Assembly (NCBI RefSeq): GCF_000238395.3
Contig: NZ_CP011025.1
Span: 1,922,001-1,986,000, forward strand
DNA length: 64,000 nucleotides
Direction of reading: 5' to 3'
Source: Pseudoalteromonas arctica A 37-1-2
GTDB taxonomy: Bacteria; Pseudomonadota; Gammaproteobacteria; Enterobacterales; Alteromonadaceae
Shown here in pieces: positions 8,804 through 17,488 of this stretch (within the stretch, counting starts at the first letter, position 1; each line of letters starts with the position of its first letter). The translations under genes and the position numbers were made by a program. The notes beneath the pieces are model-generated. The model saw nothing but the letters and a program-made list of their open reading frames with translations, was not told where the DNA came from and did not search any database.

Positions 8804-10915
8804 ATGAATACCAATAAAAATGGGCTAAAGCTCAGCTATTTAAGCGCATGCTTAGTCAGTTTGTTTAGCAGCCACGCTATGGCTGCTGAACAAACCCCAA
8901 AGGATGACAGCGTAAATAATAGCCCTATAGAAAGATTGGCAGTGATTGGCTCGCGCCAAGCTTATCAAGGCAATTTTAGCCCTTTAGAAACACCGCAATC
9001 AGAATTAAAAATAGATTTAGAAGCGCTTGAAAACGCAGGTGCTATAAATTTAAATCAAGCGCTTGATTTATCGGCATCGGTAGCGCGTCAAAATAACTTT
9101 GGCGGACTTTGGAATAGCTTTGCGCTACGCGGCTTTGTAGGCGATGAAAACTTGCCAAGTAATTACCTTGTTAATGGGTTTAATGCCGGGCGTGGTTTTG
9201 GTGGCTCACGTGATTTGTCGGGTATTGAATCGGTTGAGGTGTTAAAAGGTCCACGTGCTGCTTTATTTGGCCGTGGTGAACCTGGCGGTACAGTAAATCT
9301 CGTTACTAAGCGCCCAACGTTTGATACAAGCGGCGAGCTAAAGCTAAGCGTAGGCAGCTTTGACACCTACCGCGCTGATGTAGATTACACCACGCCCCTT
9401 AGCGACGGCGTAGCAATTAGACTGGTTGGTTTTTATGAAGACGCAAAAAGCTTTCGCGATACAATAGAGACAACTAAACAAGGCTTTAGCCCATCAATAA
9501 CATGGAATATTAACGACAACAGCCAACTAATATATGAGCTTGAATACAGTGACCAAGAGGTCCCTTTTGATAGAGGCGTATTAGCCATAGATGGCGAACT
9601 TGGTTTAATACCACAGAGCCGCTTTTTAGGTGAGCCAGGTGATGGCCCAATAGAGGCTGACGTACTTGGCCATCAATTAGAGTTTATTCATGACTTTAAT
9701 GATAATTGGAGCGTATTGCTGGGCGCTAACTACCGTGATACCTCGCTTGAAGGGTTTGCTACCGAAGCTGGTTTTGCAGGTGTTGTTGATAGTGAGGTAA
9801 ATCGCTTTAGGCGCTACCGTGATTACAATGCAAAATATCAGGTATTTAGAGCCGAAGTGACAGGTAATTTAGAGGTTGCAGGGTTGGATCACCGTTTAAT
9901 AATTGGGGTTGATTCTGATAAGTTCGAAAATGATCAATTTGTTCTTCGTGTACGTGGCGATCAGTATATAAATGTTTTTAATCCTGCATATGGAGCATAT
10001 GAGTTACCTACGCCAACGGCCAATACCGATAAGTTAGAAGTGCAAGAGTCGTTAGGTGTATTTATTCAAGACCAAATAAGCCTAACCGATAAGCTTGATG
10101 TACGTATTGGTATACGTTTTGATGACTACCAGCAAACACTTAATAACCGTTTAGCTGATACACAATCAAAACAAAATGAGTCACGTGTTAGCCCCCAGTT
10201 AGGTGTTGTGTATGAGGCGAGCGAGTTTGTATCTGTTTATGCCGCTTATGGCGAAAACTTTAGGCCTTTATCGGGCACTGATACAAATGGCGATGGGTTT
10301 GAACCAAATCAATCTACTTCAACAGAGTTGGGAGTTAAATTTACTTTAAACGATGGCGCTTTATTTGGCACTATCGCGATGTTTAAAGTAGAGCAAGACA
10401 ACATGCTGGTGGTTGACGATCCCACTGCATTTACTTTTGCTGCAATAGGCGAAGCACAAAGCAAAGGCATAGAGGTTGATATAAACGGTGAGCTAACGGA
10501 TGATGTAAGCCTATGGTTATCGTATGCGTATGTTGATGCAACTATTGAAAACTCATTTTTTGATGCTAACTTTGGCTATACCGTTGAAGCGGGTAGTTCT
10601 TTATTAAATATTCCTAAACATCAACTTAGTTTACAGCTTGTTAAATCAGCCGAGTTATATGGCAAAGCAATTAAGTTTGGCGCAGGTTTAGTTTATGTAG
10701 ACTCACGAAACGGCTTTTTTGGTACCGATTTTGAGCTACCAAGCTATACAACAGCGCGTACTTTTATAGATGTTGATGTAACTAAGGCAATTGGCTTGCG
10801 TGCAGAGGTAGATAACCTGTTTGATGAAACCTATTACACTAACTCATTTGCTGATGCATGGGTTCAACCGGGCACACCCAGAAGTGTAAGGCTATCTGCA
10901 ACGTATAAATTTTAA
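8804..10915 (+). CDS. TonB-dependent siderophore-type outer-membrane receptor
   Basis: This 703-residue receptor has a signal peptide ending near AMAAEQ, a plug domain (about 45-160, with SVEVLKGPRAALFGRGEPGGTVNLVTKRP) and a 22-strand type barrel ending in the aromatic signature SVRLSATYKF. It would import a ferric chelate or similar ligand using TonB. Its place at the end of the ABC-2 operon, facing a 2OG-Fe(II) oxygenase of a kind often found with such receptors, supports a role in iron or siderophore handling, but the ligand is unknown. AAGG precedes the ATG. Confidence 0.9.
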   Translation: MNTNKNGLKLSYLSACLVSLFSSHAMAAEQTPKDDSVNNSPIERLAVIGSRQAYQGNFSPLETPQSELKIDLEALENAGAINLNQALDLSASVARQNNFGGLWNSFALRGFVGDENLPSNYLVNGFNAGRGFGGSRDLSGIESVEVLKGPRAALFGRGEPGGTVNLVTKRPTFDTSGELKLSVGSFDTYRADVDYTTPLSDGVAIRLVGFYEDAKSFRDTIETTKQGFSPSITWNINDNSQLIYELEYSDQEVPFDRGVLAIDGELGLIPQSRFLGEPGDGPIEADVLGHQLEFIHDFNDNWSVLLGANYRDTSLEGFATEAGFAGVVDSEVNRFRRYRDYNAKYQVFRAEVTGNLEVAGLDHRLIIGVDSDKFENDQFVLRVRGDQYINVFNPAYGAYELPTPTANTDKLEVQESLGVFIQDQISLTDKLDVRIGIRFDDYQQTLNNRLADTQSKQNESRVSPQLGVVYEASEFVSVYAAYGENFRPLSGTDTNGDGFEPNQSTSTELGVKFTLNDGALFGTIAMFKVEQDNMLVVDDPTAFTFAAIGEAQSKGIEVDINGELTDDVSLWLSYAYVDATIENSFFDANFGYTVEAGSSLLNIPKHQLSLQLVKSAELYGKAIKFGAGLVYVDSRNGFFGTDFELPSYTTARTFIDVDVTKAIGLRAEVDNLFDETYYTNSFADAWVQPGTPRSVRLSATYKF

Positions 10916-10940
10916 ACGTAAACTAAAACGATACTAACAA

Positions 10941-10970
10941 AAAGGCTGCTTAAATTAAGCAGCCTTTTTG
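10941..10970. terminator. Bidirectional terminator between convergent genes
   Basis: The perfect 13-bp arms AAAGGCTGCTTAA (10941-10953) and TTAAGCAGCCTTT (10955-10967) are followed by more T. It would end the TonB receptor transcript and can also stop the opposing oxygenase transcript. Confidence 0.85.
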
Positions 10971-11030
10971 CTTAGTTAAAAACTTAGTTAAAAACTTAGT
11001 TAAAAACTTAGTTAAAAACTCGATTAAAAT
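10971..11030. repeat. 12-bp tandem repeat abutting the oxygenase stop codon
   Basis: CTTAGTTAAAAA occurs four times in perfect tandem (10971-11018). It is followed by a diverged fifth unit, CTCGATTAAAAT (11019-11030), that contains the stop codon of the minus-strand oxygenase. The array seems to have grown from the 3' end of that gene. Confidence 0.9.
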
Positions 11031-11938
11031 GGTGCATAGCCGTCGTTAGTTTTTTTAGGGTTAATCCAGCGCTGTTTAGCATTAATAGGAATGCGTGGTG
11101 CACCTTGTGCTGGTAATCGCCCGCGCTCTCCATACAACCACAAAACAAAATTAGTTCGCTCACCACTGGTAATAGGCTTTGCTGCGTGTGCAATATTGCC
11201 ACGGTGTAACATGGCAGTGCCGGGCTTAAACGTAAGTGATTTAATATCGCCTGTGTAGGGGTGATAAAAGTCAACTTCTGACCCTGTAAACTCTTCGCCT
11301 GGTAAGTTTAAGTTAATATTAAGCGTTACGGCCGATGCATCGGTATGTGGGCGAATTGACGAATCTGTGTTTGGCTCATAATAAATAGAAAAACCAAATG
11401 TTTGTGTATCAAACCCCGTAACCTCAGGGAACAGCATACGCGAAATAGGGCGCATGTAAGTGTTTAGTATTTCGTTATAAAACGCTTGAAAGCTTGGCGC
11501 TGCTAAATAACCTTCTGATCGGCTATCAAGCATGGCACCACGGCGATTTAACACTATGCCATATGGTGGGCGCATAGGAATTTTCGAATTCCATACTTGT
11601 TCTAAATACCCGCGTAATACGGCAAGGCGCTCTGGATCAAAAAATTGAAATTGAAATACATCAGGCGCTACTTCGTGTAATAACGCTTTTACGGCCAGCT
11701 CTTTTGATGGATCTTCCCATGCTTGCTTTACTGCTTCACGTAGGTTTTTATCAAGTAGTGTGTCGTCAAGCGTAAACGTTGAGCCATCTATTGATGTTGT
11801 TTCCCATTCGCTCCACGCGCTTGTAATTAGGTCGGTATTGTTATACCAAAATTGTTGTACTGATGGTTCACGGTAAAGCATGGCTTGGCGTGTTGGTAAC
11901 TCTAGAGCACGCGCTAGCTGTAATTGATTGGCAAACAT
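11024..11938 (-). CDS. 2OG-Fe(II) dioxygenase family protein
   Basis: This 304-residue soluble protein has a C-terminal double-stranded beta-helix with the iron ligands His198 and Asp200 (RPHTDAS) and His251 (NIAHAAKP), and Arg261 placed to bind 2-oxoglutarate. Such enzymes hydroxylate a substrate while decarboxylating 2-oxoglutarate; the substrate is not predictable. The N-terminal half is not recognised. It converges on the TonB receptor gene, a pairing known for PiuC-like oxygenases, though this protein is longer than PiuC. GGAG precedes the ATG. Its stop codon lies in the last unit of the tandem repeat. Confidence 0.8.
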   Translation of the reverse strand: MFANQLQLARALELPTRQAMLYREPSVQQFWYNNTDLITSAWSEWETTSIDGSTFTLDDTLLDKNLREAVKQAWEDPSKELAVKALLHEVAPDVFQFQFFDPERLAVLRGYLEQVWNSKIPMRPPYGIVLNRRGAMLDSRSEGYLAAPSFQAFYNEILNTYMRPISRMLFPEVTGFDTQTFGFSIYYEPNTDSSIRPHTDASAVTLNINLNLPGEEFTGSEVDFYHPYTGDIKSLTFKPGTAMLHRGNIAHAAKPITSGERTNFVLWLYGERGRLPAQGAPRIPINAKQRWINPKKTNDGYAPF

Positions 11939-12107
11939 TTTGTGTAACTCCAGTTGTTGAATTTGGTTTATATCAATCTAGGAGTGCAATTTATTGCATT
12001 TGATTTAGTAGATAAACAGCCTGCTTTAGGAAACAGAATATACTATTTATTGATAATGAAGATTTGTATACTTTTTGAAGCAGAGAAAGCTAGCTTTGTA
12101 GATATGT

Positions 12108-12134
12108 AAAAGGCTGCACAATATGCAGCCTTTT
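12108..12134. terminator. Hairpin terminator after msrA
   Basis: AAAAGGCTGCA (12108-12118) pairs with TGCAGCCTTTT (12124-12134) across a 5-nt loop, 31 bp past the msrA stop on the minus strand. Confidence 0.7.
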
Positions 12135-12164
12135 GTTGGTGTAATTTAAGTTGCTTAATAAATA

Positions 12165-12764
12165 CTAGTGGGTTGCTCTGTCGCCCCAAATATCTTCTAG
12201 GCGGCTGTCGCGACCACAACGCCAACGATAAGTGTTGTATCGGATTGGGTTGTTTTTGTAATAATCTTGGTGAAAGCTTTCCCTCCCTTTAATAGGGTAA
12301 AAGGTGCTTGCGTTTAGTATAGGTGTAACCACAGTTTGATTAGGGAACTCGGCTACTACTGCTGCTTTTGTTTTTTCAGCTAATTTACGTTGTTCGTCGT
12401 TTTCAACAAATATAGCGCTTAAGTAACTAGGGCCTTTATCGCAAAATTGGCCTCTGGCATCAAAGGGATCAATATTAACCCAGTAATGATCAAGTATACC
12501 TTGATAGCTTATTATGGCCGGATCGTAAGTAATTTCTACCGCCTCGTAATGGCCTTTATGATTACCATTGTATGTCGGGTTTTTAAGTTTGCCGCCAGTA
12601 AAGCCCGATATTACATCGGTTACGCCTTCTAGCTTTTCAAAGTCACTTTCCATACACCAAAAACAACCTCCAGCTAAAACGGCTTTTTCGGTTTTAGCTG
12701 CATGAGTAAATGTGCTAAACAACATTGCGGCAGATGTTAATGCGAGTGCGAGTGATTTTTTCAT
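12165..12764 (-). CDS. msrA: Peptide methionine sulfoxide reductase A, exported form
   Basis: This 199-residue MsrA reduces methionine-S-sulfoxide in proteins. It has the family motif GCFWCME with nucleophile Cys34. Residues 1-22 form a signal peptide (KKSLALALTSAAMLFSTFTHA), so it acts in the periplasm rather than the cytosol. A GTG 4 codons upstream is possible, but ATG 12764 has AGGTGG 8 nt before it. The C-terminal CG near RWRCGR may supply a resolving Cys. It is a single gene ended by a hairpin. The periplasmic location is inferred from the signal. Confidence 0.93.
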   Translation of the reverse strand: MKKSLALALTSAAMLFSTFTHAAKTEKAVLAGGCFWCMESDFEKLEGVTDVISGFTGGKLKNPTYNGNHKGHYEAVEITYDPAIISYQGILDHYWVNIDPFDARGQFCDKGPSYLSAIFVENDEQRKLAEKTKAAVVAEFPNQTVVTPILNASTFYPIKGRESFHQDYYKNNPIRYNTYRWRCGRDSRLEDIWGDRATH

Positions 12765-13051
12765 AAAATTATCCACCTGAAGTGTGAGTTTAAATACTTA
12801 TGAAGTTAGACCCGCTAAGTGCTAATACTATTTCATTGTAGAGGCATAGTTTTAGCTGGCTAACTTATATATGGTGCAAACTAATGTGCTTAAGATGTTT
12901 TATAAACGTAAAGCGGGTATTTAGATCACTTTTTAGTTAGCAGCATTGTTTAATTAGTTTAGCCAAATAAGCGTTATTTAATGGGGTGTTGAATTATGCT
13001 GGCTTGTTCATTAAAGTGACAACATTCGAGATATAAATTAGCAGGTGATAA

Positions 13052-13246
13052 ATGAACCAGTTAACAGAAACATCAATAAGCTGCCCTTATTGTGGAGAAA
13101 GTATAGAAGTATTACTTGATGCAGCAGATATTGATGAGCAATACATAGAAGACTGCCAAGTATGCTGTAAGCCTATTTCGTTTGTAGTATTTGAAGATGA
13201 GGACGAGTTAAACGTTAATGTTTACAGTGAAGACGAAGCATTTTAA
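13052..13246 (+). CDS. CPXCG-motif zinc-ribbon small protein
   Basis: This 64-residue acidic protein has Cys11 and Cys14 (CPYCG) and Cys35/Cys38/Cys39 (CQVCC), so it should bind one zinc ion in a ribbon. It belongs to the small CPXCG cysteine-rich family of proteobacteria, whose function is unknown. The tail is rich in Asp and Glu (FEDEDELNVNVYSEDEAF). It is followed by a bidirectional hairpin and an opposing hypothetical gene. Confidence 0.85.
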   Translation: MNQLTETSISCPYCGESIEVLLDAADIDEQYIEDCQVCCKPISFVVFEDEDELNVNVYSEDEAF

Positions 13247-13263
13247 CTCGTTAATTAGATATT

Positions 13264-13287
13264 AGGCTGCAAAATTGCAGCCTTTTT
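13264..13287. terminator. Bidirectional terminator
   Basis: AGGCTGCAA and TTGCAGCCT form a stem with a short loop, followed by TTTT, between the CPXCG gene and the opposing 66-residue gene. Confidence 0.75.
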
Positions 13288-13304
13288 ATTGTGTATGTGT
13301 TTGG

Positions 13305-13505
13305 TTAGCTATTTTGCTCACGCGCTAATTGGTTAGGAAGAAGTTCTTCTACTATTTCGCGTGCTGGAAGTGTATAGCGTGTGCCGTCAAACATTACTGA
13401 GGTAAACTCGTTAATATTAGTAATGCCTGTTAAGGTCCAGCCTTCGCCGCGCTTTGGGCAATATACTGTGGTAGTGGGTTGTATTACTTGAAAATCGTCA
13501 CTCAT
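13305..13505 (-). CDS. Conserved-looking small hypothetical protein
   Basis: This 66-residue protein (VYCPKRGEGWTLTGITNI, then FTSVMFDGTRYTLPAREIVEELLP) has no recognised family. It has one Cys, no membrane segment and no signal. The alternating hydrophobic pattern suggests a small beta-barrel fold. An AGAG ribosome site precedes the ATG. It is kept as real because it fills a clean gap, has its own ribosome site and shares a proper convergent terminator with its neighbour. Confidence 0.6.
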   Translation of the reverse strand: MSDDFQVIQPTTTVYCPKRGEGWTLTGITNINEFTSVMFDGTRYTLPAREIVEELLPNQLAREQNS

Positions 13506-13612
13506 TACGTTCTCTTACTCTTTTTGCTTTAAAGATAATGCTTGTTAATGGGGTATGGTAAGTTAATAATGCCTGCCCATAAAGAGCTAATTTAACTAAC
13601 CACTTAAATAAA

Positions 13613-14095
13613 ATGTTTAATACCACAAAGCTTGAACGCGTTACGCTGCGTTTAATTACCCACAAACACGCTGCGTGTTTATTTAATATTTTAAACCACC
13701 CGCATGTGTCAGAATTTAACGACTACGAAACACCGCTCAGCAAAACACAAATCAAACAATTAATACAAGATGATATTAGTGCCTACTACGAAGGCGAAGT
13801 GATTAGAGTTGCAATTGAACATAATACATCTGGGAAGTTAATGGGTACTTGTGGGCTTTATAATTTAACGCAGTGTAAAAGTAGTGCGTTTATAGGATTT
13901 GAGCTGCACCCCGACTTTTGGGATAAAGGCGTAATGTTTGAAGTAGTCACTGGTTTTATTGAAGCGCTACTTAAGGATATTCCGCTTAAACATTTATCGG
14001 CTGAGGTGAGTGCACACAATGCACGTTCACATAATTTACTTATTAAGTTAGGTTTTAGCTTAAGAGAAAATTCTATTTGGCATAAATCACTTTAA
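13613..14095 (+). CDS. GNAT N-acetyltransferase, RimJ/RimL type
   Basis: This 160-residue protein has the GNAT fold order: N-terminal LERVTLRLITHKHAACLFNIL, a beta-strand core with GTCGLYNL, then FIGFELHPDFWDKGVMFEVVTGFIEALL (acetyl-CoA loop region) and LSAEVSAHNARSHNLLIKLGF. This resembles RimJ/RimL enzymes that acetylate N-termini or small molecules. The usual Q/RxxGxG/A loop is reduced to DKGVMFE, so catalysis is probable but not certain. The target is unknown. No clear ribosome site is seen. Confidence 0.75.
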   Translation: MFNTTKLERVTLRLITHKHAACLFNILNHPHVSEFNDYETPLSKTQIKQLIQDDISAYYEGEVIRVAIEHNTSGKLMGTCGLYNLTQCKSSAFIGFELHPDFWDKGVMFEVVTGFIEALLKDIPLKHLSAEVSAHNARSHNLLIKLGFSLRENSIWHKSL

Positions 14096-14262
14096 CTCAA
14101 TACTACAATTATAAGTGCTTATCTTTTTTCAATCCTGAAAGGTCAACGCCTCCAAGTGTAAATTAAATACAAAAAATAACGGCTTTCTATTATAGTTAAG
14201 CGTAAGCAAATGAATTTGTTACCCGTGTTTTATTAAATATTTACGCTTAACAAGGATTTTAT

Positions 14263-14874
14263 ATGCTAGAAAAACTATCTCAAGATGCGCTTGTTATTTG
14301 GGCTACCATTGACCCAATAGGCACTATGGCGCTGTTTGCTGCGCTTACTTCTCATTTAACAGATCAACAACGTCGTAAAACAGCCTTTAAAACGGTCCTT
14401 TATGCTGGTTGCGTACTGTTGGGTTCTATTTTAATAGGGCAGCTAATACTTAATGCGATGGGAATTAGGTTGGTGTCGTTTCAGTTAGGGGGCGGAATTA
14501 TATTGTTTTTGTTTGGCCTGCAAATGATATTTGGAAACGATTCAAATAAAGCTAAACAAGACCCCGATCACGATATAGCAGTGTTTCCGCTAGCTATACC
14601 AGCAACTGCGACCCCTGGCGCTATTTTGGCGGTGATACTACTTACCGACAACCACATACACCCAATTACTACTCAGATAGGCACAGCGCTTGTTACAATT
14701 GGTGTGTTGGGTATTACTTTAATACTGTTGCTGCTTTCGGGTAAAATAATTAAGCTTATTGGTACTGGCGGCGCGTCTATTTTAACGCGTGTGATGGGGA
14801 TGATTTTAGCCGCTTTTTCGGTTGAGCTTATTATGACCGCGCTTGAAATAAAACAATGGGTTAAGCTCGATTAA
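14263..14874 (+). CDS. MarC family inner-membrane protein
   Basis: This 203-residue protein has six predicted helices and the family features IDPIGTMALFAALT at the N terminus and FPLAIPATATPGAILAVILL in the middle. MarC/UPF0056 proteins are integral membrane proteins of unresolved function; a former link to multiple antibiotic resistance was not confirmed. AAGGA precedes the ATG. The next gene starts 30 bp downstream and may be cotranscribed. Confidence 0.85.
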   Translation: MLEKLSQDALVIWATIDPIGTMALFAALTSHLTDQQRRKTAFKTVLYAGCVLLGSILIGQLILNAMGIRLVSFQLGGGIILFLFGLQMIFGNDSNKAKQDPDHDIAVFPLAIPATATPGAILAVILLTDNHIHPITTQIGTALVTIGVLGITLILLLLSGKIIKLIGTGGASILTRVMGMILAAFSVELIMTALEIKQWVKLD

Positions 14875-14904
14875 ATAACTCCTAAACATTTAAAGGAATG
14901 CCGC

Positions 14905-15786
14905 ATGGCAATAAAAATAACAAAACACTATTTTATTAATTTAAGTTTAGCCGTAGTAATTTTTGCTATCGGTATTTTAGCCATACGTTATTACAACCAT
15001 TATGTATCGGCCTATACAGACGTAACAATTAACTCAAGCGTGCTTAACGAGTCGCGCAAGGTGTTTATAAGATTACCCGCTAATTACAATCCTAAAAAAG
15101 CGTATCCGTTAATTATTAAAACCGATGGTAACTTTAATTTAGATACATGGGACAAAGCACTTACAAAACAAGCTAAGAGCGAAAAAGGGGATAAGGCTAT
15201 ATTGGTGTCTATTCCTAATTTGTTTTTTACAGATACACGTAATCGCGATTTAGTGCCTCCTTATGCTCGCCAAGATGTAAATACACAAGCGCGCCCAGAG
15301 GGCGAAACACTTATAGAGCCTAATGGTGAAGCCGACAAGTTTTTAGCGTTTATTGAAACTGAGTTATTCCCGTATTTATCGGCAAAATATAAGCTTAGTA
15401 ATAACCGTGTATTAAGTGGTTTTTCTGCCGGTGGCAGCTTTGTACTTTATACACTGCATACGAGGCCTGAACTGTTTAATGGCTACTTTGCATTTAGCCC
15501 AGCGGCTTGGTATGACGACATGACAGTGGTTAATAATGTAGAAGCGTTTTTAACTACTCAAGCTAACAAAGTTAAGGCGCCTACTTATTTATATCTATCG
15601 GTGGGCGGGGCAGAGCATCCGTTAATGTTAAAAGCGTTTAATAATTTAGAGTCTGCTTTAAAAGCAAACCCTAATAATAACCTTGCGTGGCAAAGCGCTA
15701 TAAACGAAGGTGCTGAGCATTCAGATAATCCACCACTTAGTGTATCAAAGGCATTAGCTGGTTATAGTGCGTTTATTAAAAAGTAG
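14905..15786 (+). CDS. Membrane-anchored or exported esterase-like alpha/beta hydrolase
   Basis: This 293-residue protein has an N-terminal hydrophobic helix (about 10-28) with no clear cleavage site. The rest is an esterase domain of the enterochelin-esterase/esterase-D type. The nucleophile Ser lies in SGFSAGGSF, and His in GAEHSDNPPLS near the end completes a likely triad. It would hydrolyse an ester outside the inner membrane. Some relatives act on siderophore esters, but nothing here proves that. AAAGGA precedes the ATG and a hairpin at 15801-15832 ends the unit. Confidence 0.75.
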   Translation: MAIKITKHYFINLSLAVVIFAIGILAIRYYNHYVSAYTDVTINSSVLNESRKVFIRLPANYNPKKAYPLIIKTDGNFNLDTWDKALTKQAKSEKGDKAILVSIPNLFFTDTRNRDLVPPYARQDVNTQARPEGETLIEPNGEADKFLAFIETELFPYLSAKYKLSNNRVLSGFSAGGSFVLYTLHTRPELFNGYFAFSPAAWYDDMTVVNNVEAFLTTQANKVKAPTYLYLSVGGAEHPLMLKAFNNLESALKANPNNNLAWQSAINEGAEHSDNPPLSVSKALAGYSAFIKK

Positions 15787-15800
15787 GTTAGATAGGTTTA

Positions 15801-15832
15801 AGCGTTAACTGTATGCATATACAGTTAATGCT
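15801..15832 (+). terminator. Hairpin after the esterase gene
   Basis: The arms run from 15801 inward and from 15832 inward (TTAACTGTAT with ATACAGTTAA, loop GCAT), followed by TATTTTG. It lies just after the stop codon. Confidence 0.6.
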
Positions 15833-16272
15833 ATTTTGTGTATTTAGAATGCTCAATCAGCTTTATAGCACTTTACTTAGTTTAATATTATTAACGACTT
15901 ACAAAGGGAAGTTGGTTTAAGTTATTTTTGACAGGAAACATATGCACTGTGTTTATATGCAGTATACAGCTATTGAGTTAGAATGCAGTACGTACCTATG
16001 AGCATATACACATCTATTTGTTACTGCTTTTAATCAGCCTTACGCCTTTGTGATTAGTGATCAGCAATAAGCAGTGTAAGTACTTTGCAATTTCAATATA
16101 ATTTCACCATCTTTTTACACTCTTAATGCAGTTAATATAAATTAGCTGGTGGCTTTATAGTAAAAGAACACATCATACTAAATGTTGTTATAATGCTAAA
16201 CTTAGCAATAGAGTCAAATTAAAAAAAAGTAATCAGTAAGGTAGTGCAAATAATAAAGCGGGAGGTTTAGGT

Positions 16273-16304
16273 AAAAAAGAGCATTTATAAAAATGCTCTT
16301 TTTT
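16273..16304. terminator. Strong bidirectional terminator
   Basis: AAAAAAGAGCATTT (16273-16286) and AAATGCTCTTTTTT (16291-16304) pair perfectly over 14 bp with a 4-nt loop. It lies 10 bp past the stop of the minus-strand MFS gene. Confidence 0.85.
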
Positions 16305-16313
16305 AAGTTTCTA

Positions 16314-17464
16314 CTACTTTGCTTTGATAGGTTTAAAAAACAATACCAGTGCAATTATAAATGCTGAAACGCTACAAATTATAAATACGTTTTTTTCACC
16401 ACCAGGTATGTACTGCATAAATGAGGTAAAAAACTGACCCGAAAATACAGCCATCGTAAAGTACGATAAGTTACGGCCGCGTACTTTCACATCGCTAAGC
16501 TCTACCGTCATATGGTTTAAAAGCGGGATACTAAAACCAAATCCTATACCTATACCTATACCTATTAATATTGCGCCTAAAATTAAAAGTAGGGTGCTTA
16601 CTTGTGTAAAACAAATATACGATAAACTAAACGCTAAAAAGGCAAATGCCAAAACCTTGGGCTCACCAAGCTTCTTTGTTATTTTAGGCATAAAGCCTGC
16701 GGTAACTACAGCCACTAAAGATATAAATGCGAGTAGTTGACCTATTTGTGATTCGTTAAAGTTTTCCTCGTTCATTGCAATGGGCAGTAACACAGTAGAC
16801 GTAAAAAATATGGTCATCGCGAGTGTTGATATTACATAAACGCTTTTTAACGAGAGGCCATTGTTAGCTTTGTGGTGTAGATGTTCTGACACTTCATCGC
16901 TATTACTAGCCAGTGAGTTTTTACTTGGCACAAATAATAAAAGCATAGCCAAAAATACCCACGCTATTAAATACAGTGAAAATGGCAGCGCCAAAATTGC
17001 GACGCTAATAATCCGCCTAAAAATAAAAATATAACACCGCCTAACTCTATCGCCATGCCTTGTTTTGCAATCATGCCAAGGCGTGCTTCGCCTGTATACC
17101 ACGCAGAAATTAAAACCGTACAACTTGCCATTACCACAGCAGTTATACCGCCGAGTAAAAATCGATTAGCAAATACAAGCGTTGGGCCTTTTAAAAAGTA
17201 AGCACTGGCACCTGCAACCCCATATAAAAACAACCCAATTACTAAAAGTTTATAAGCTCCGTATTTATCTATTAATTTTCCTGCTAGCGGCGCAAAAACC
17301 ACAGCGCCTAACGATGGCAACGTAATTAAAAGTACGGTGTTATCGGTTATACCTAATCCTTGTGAAATACTTACTAAACCTGGCGCAAGTAGGGTTCCCA
17401 CCATAATAGTTAAGCTGGCAATACACAGTAATGTAAAGCTACCCGCTGTTTTTAACATACCCAT
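16314..17464 (-). pseudogene. MFS transporter interrupted by a one-base frameshift
   Basis: Two overlapping minus-strand frames make one MFS permease of about 383 residues. The first (17464 down to about 16985) covers helices 1-5 and reaches GGVIFLFLGGLLASQFWR. The second resumes as PFSLYLIAWVFLAML and continues to KPIKAK. Around 16984-16987 the gene reads TGGCGCTGCCATT. One extra G (TGGCGCTGGCCATT) would restore FWRWPFSLYL, the normal helix-5/6 text of this family. Without it the protein stops after 165 residues. The start ATG 17464 has GGAG upstream. It may be a true mutation or a sequence error. It lies in tandem with the intact MFS gene. Confidence 0.8.
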
Positions 17465-17488
17465 TTTTACTCCTTAAGTTTTAAGCGA

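Larger units (their letters stand above)
15787..16313. other. Gene-free interval with two hairpins
   Basis: Nothing coding was recognised in this 527-bp AT-rich gap. It contains two hairpins: 15801-15832 (GTTAACTGTAT pairing with ATACAGTTAA), behind the esterase, and 16273-16304, in front of the MFS pseudogene's 3' end. The rest shows no repeat or tRNA-like fold. Confidence 0.6.

Noticed and set aside
10941..11030. Possible CRISPR-like array from the 12-bp repeats
   Set aside because: Units are directly adjacent without spacers, and no cas genes are present.
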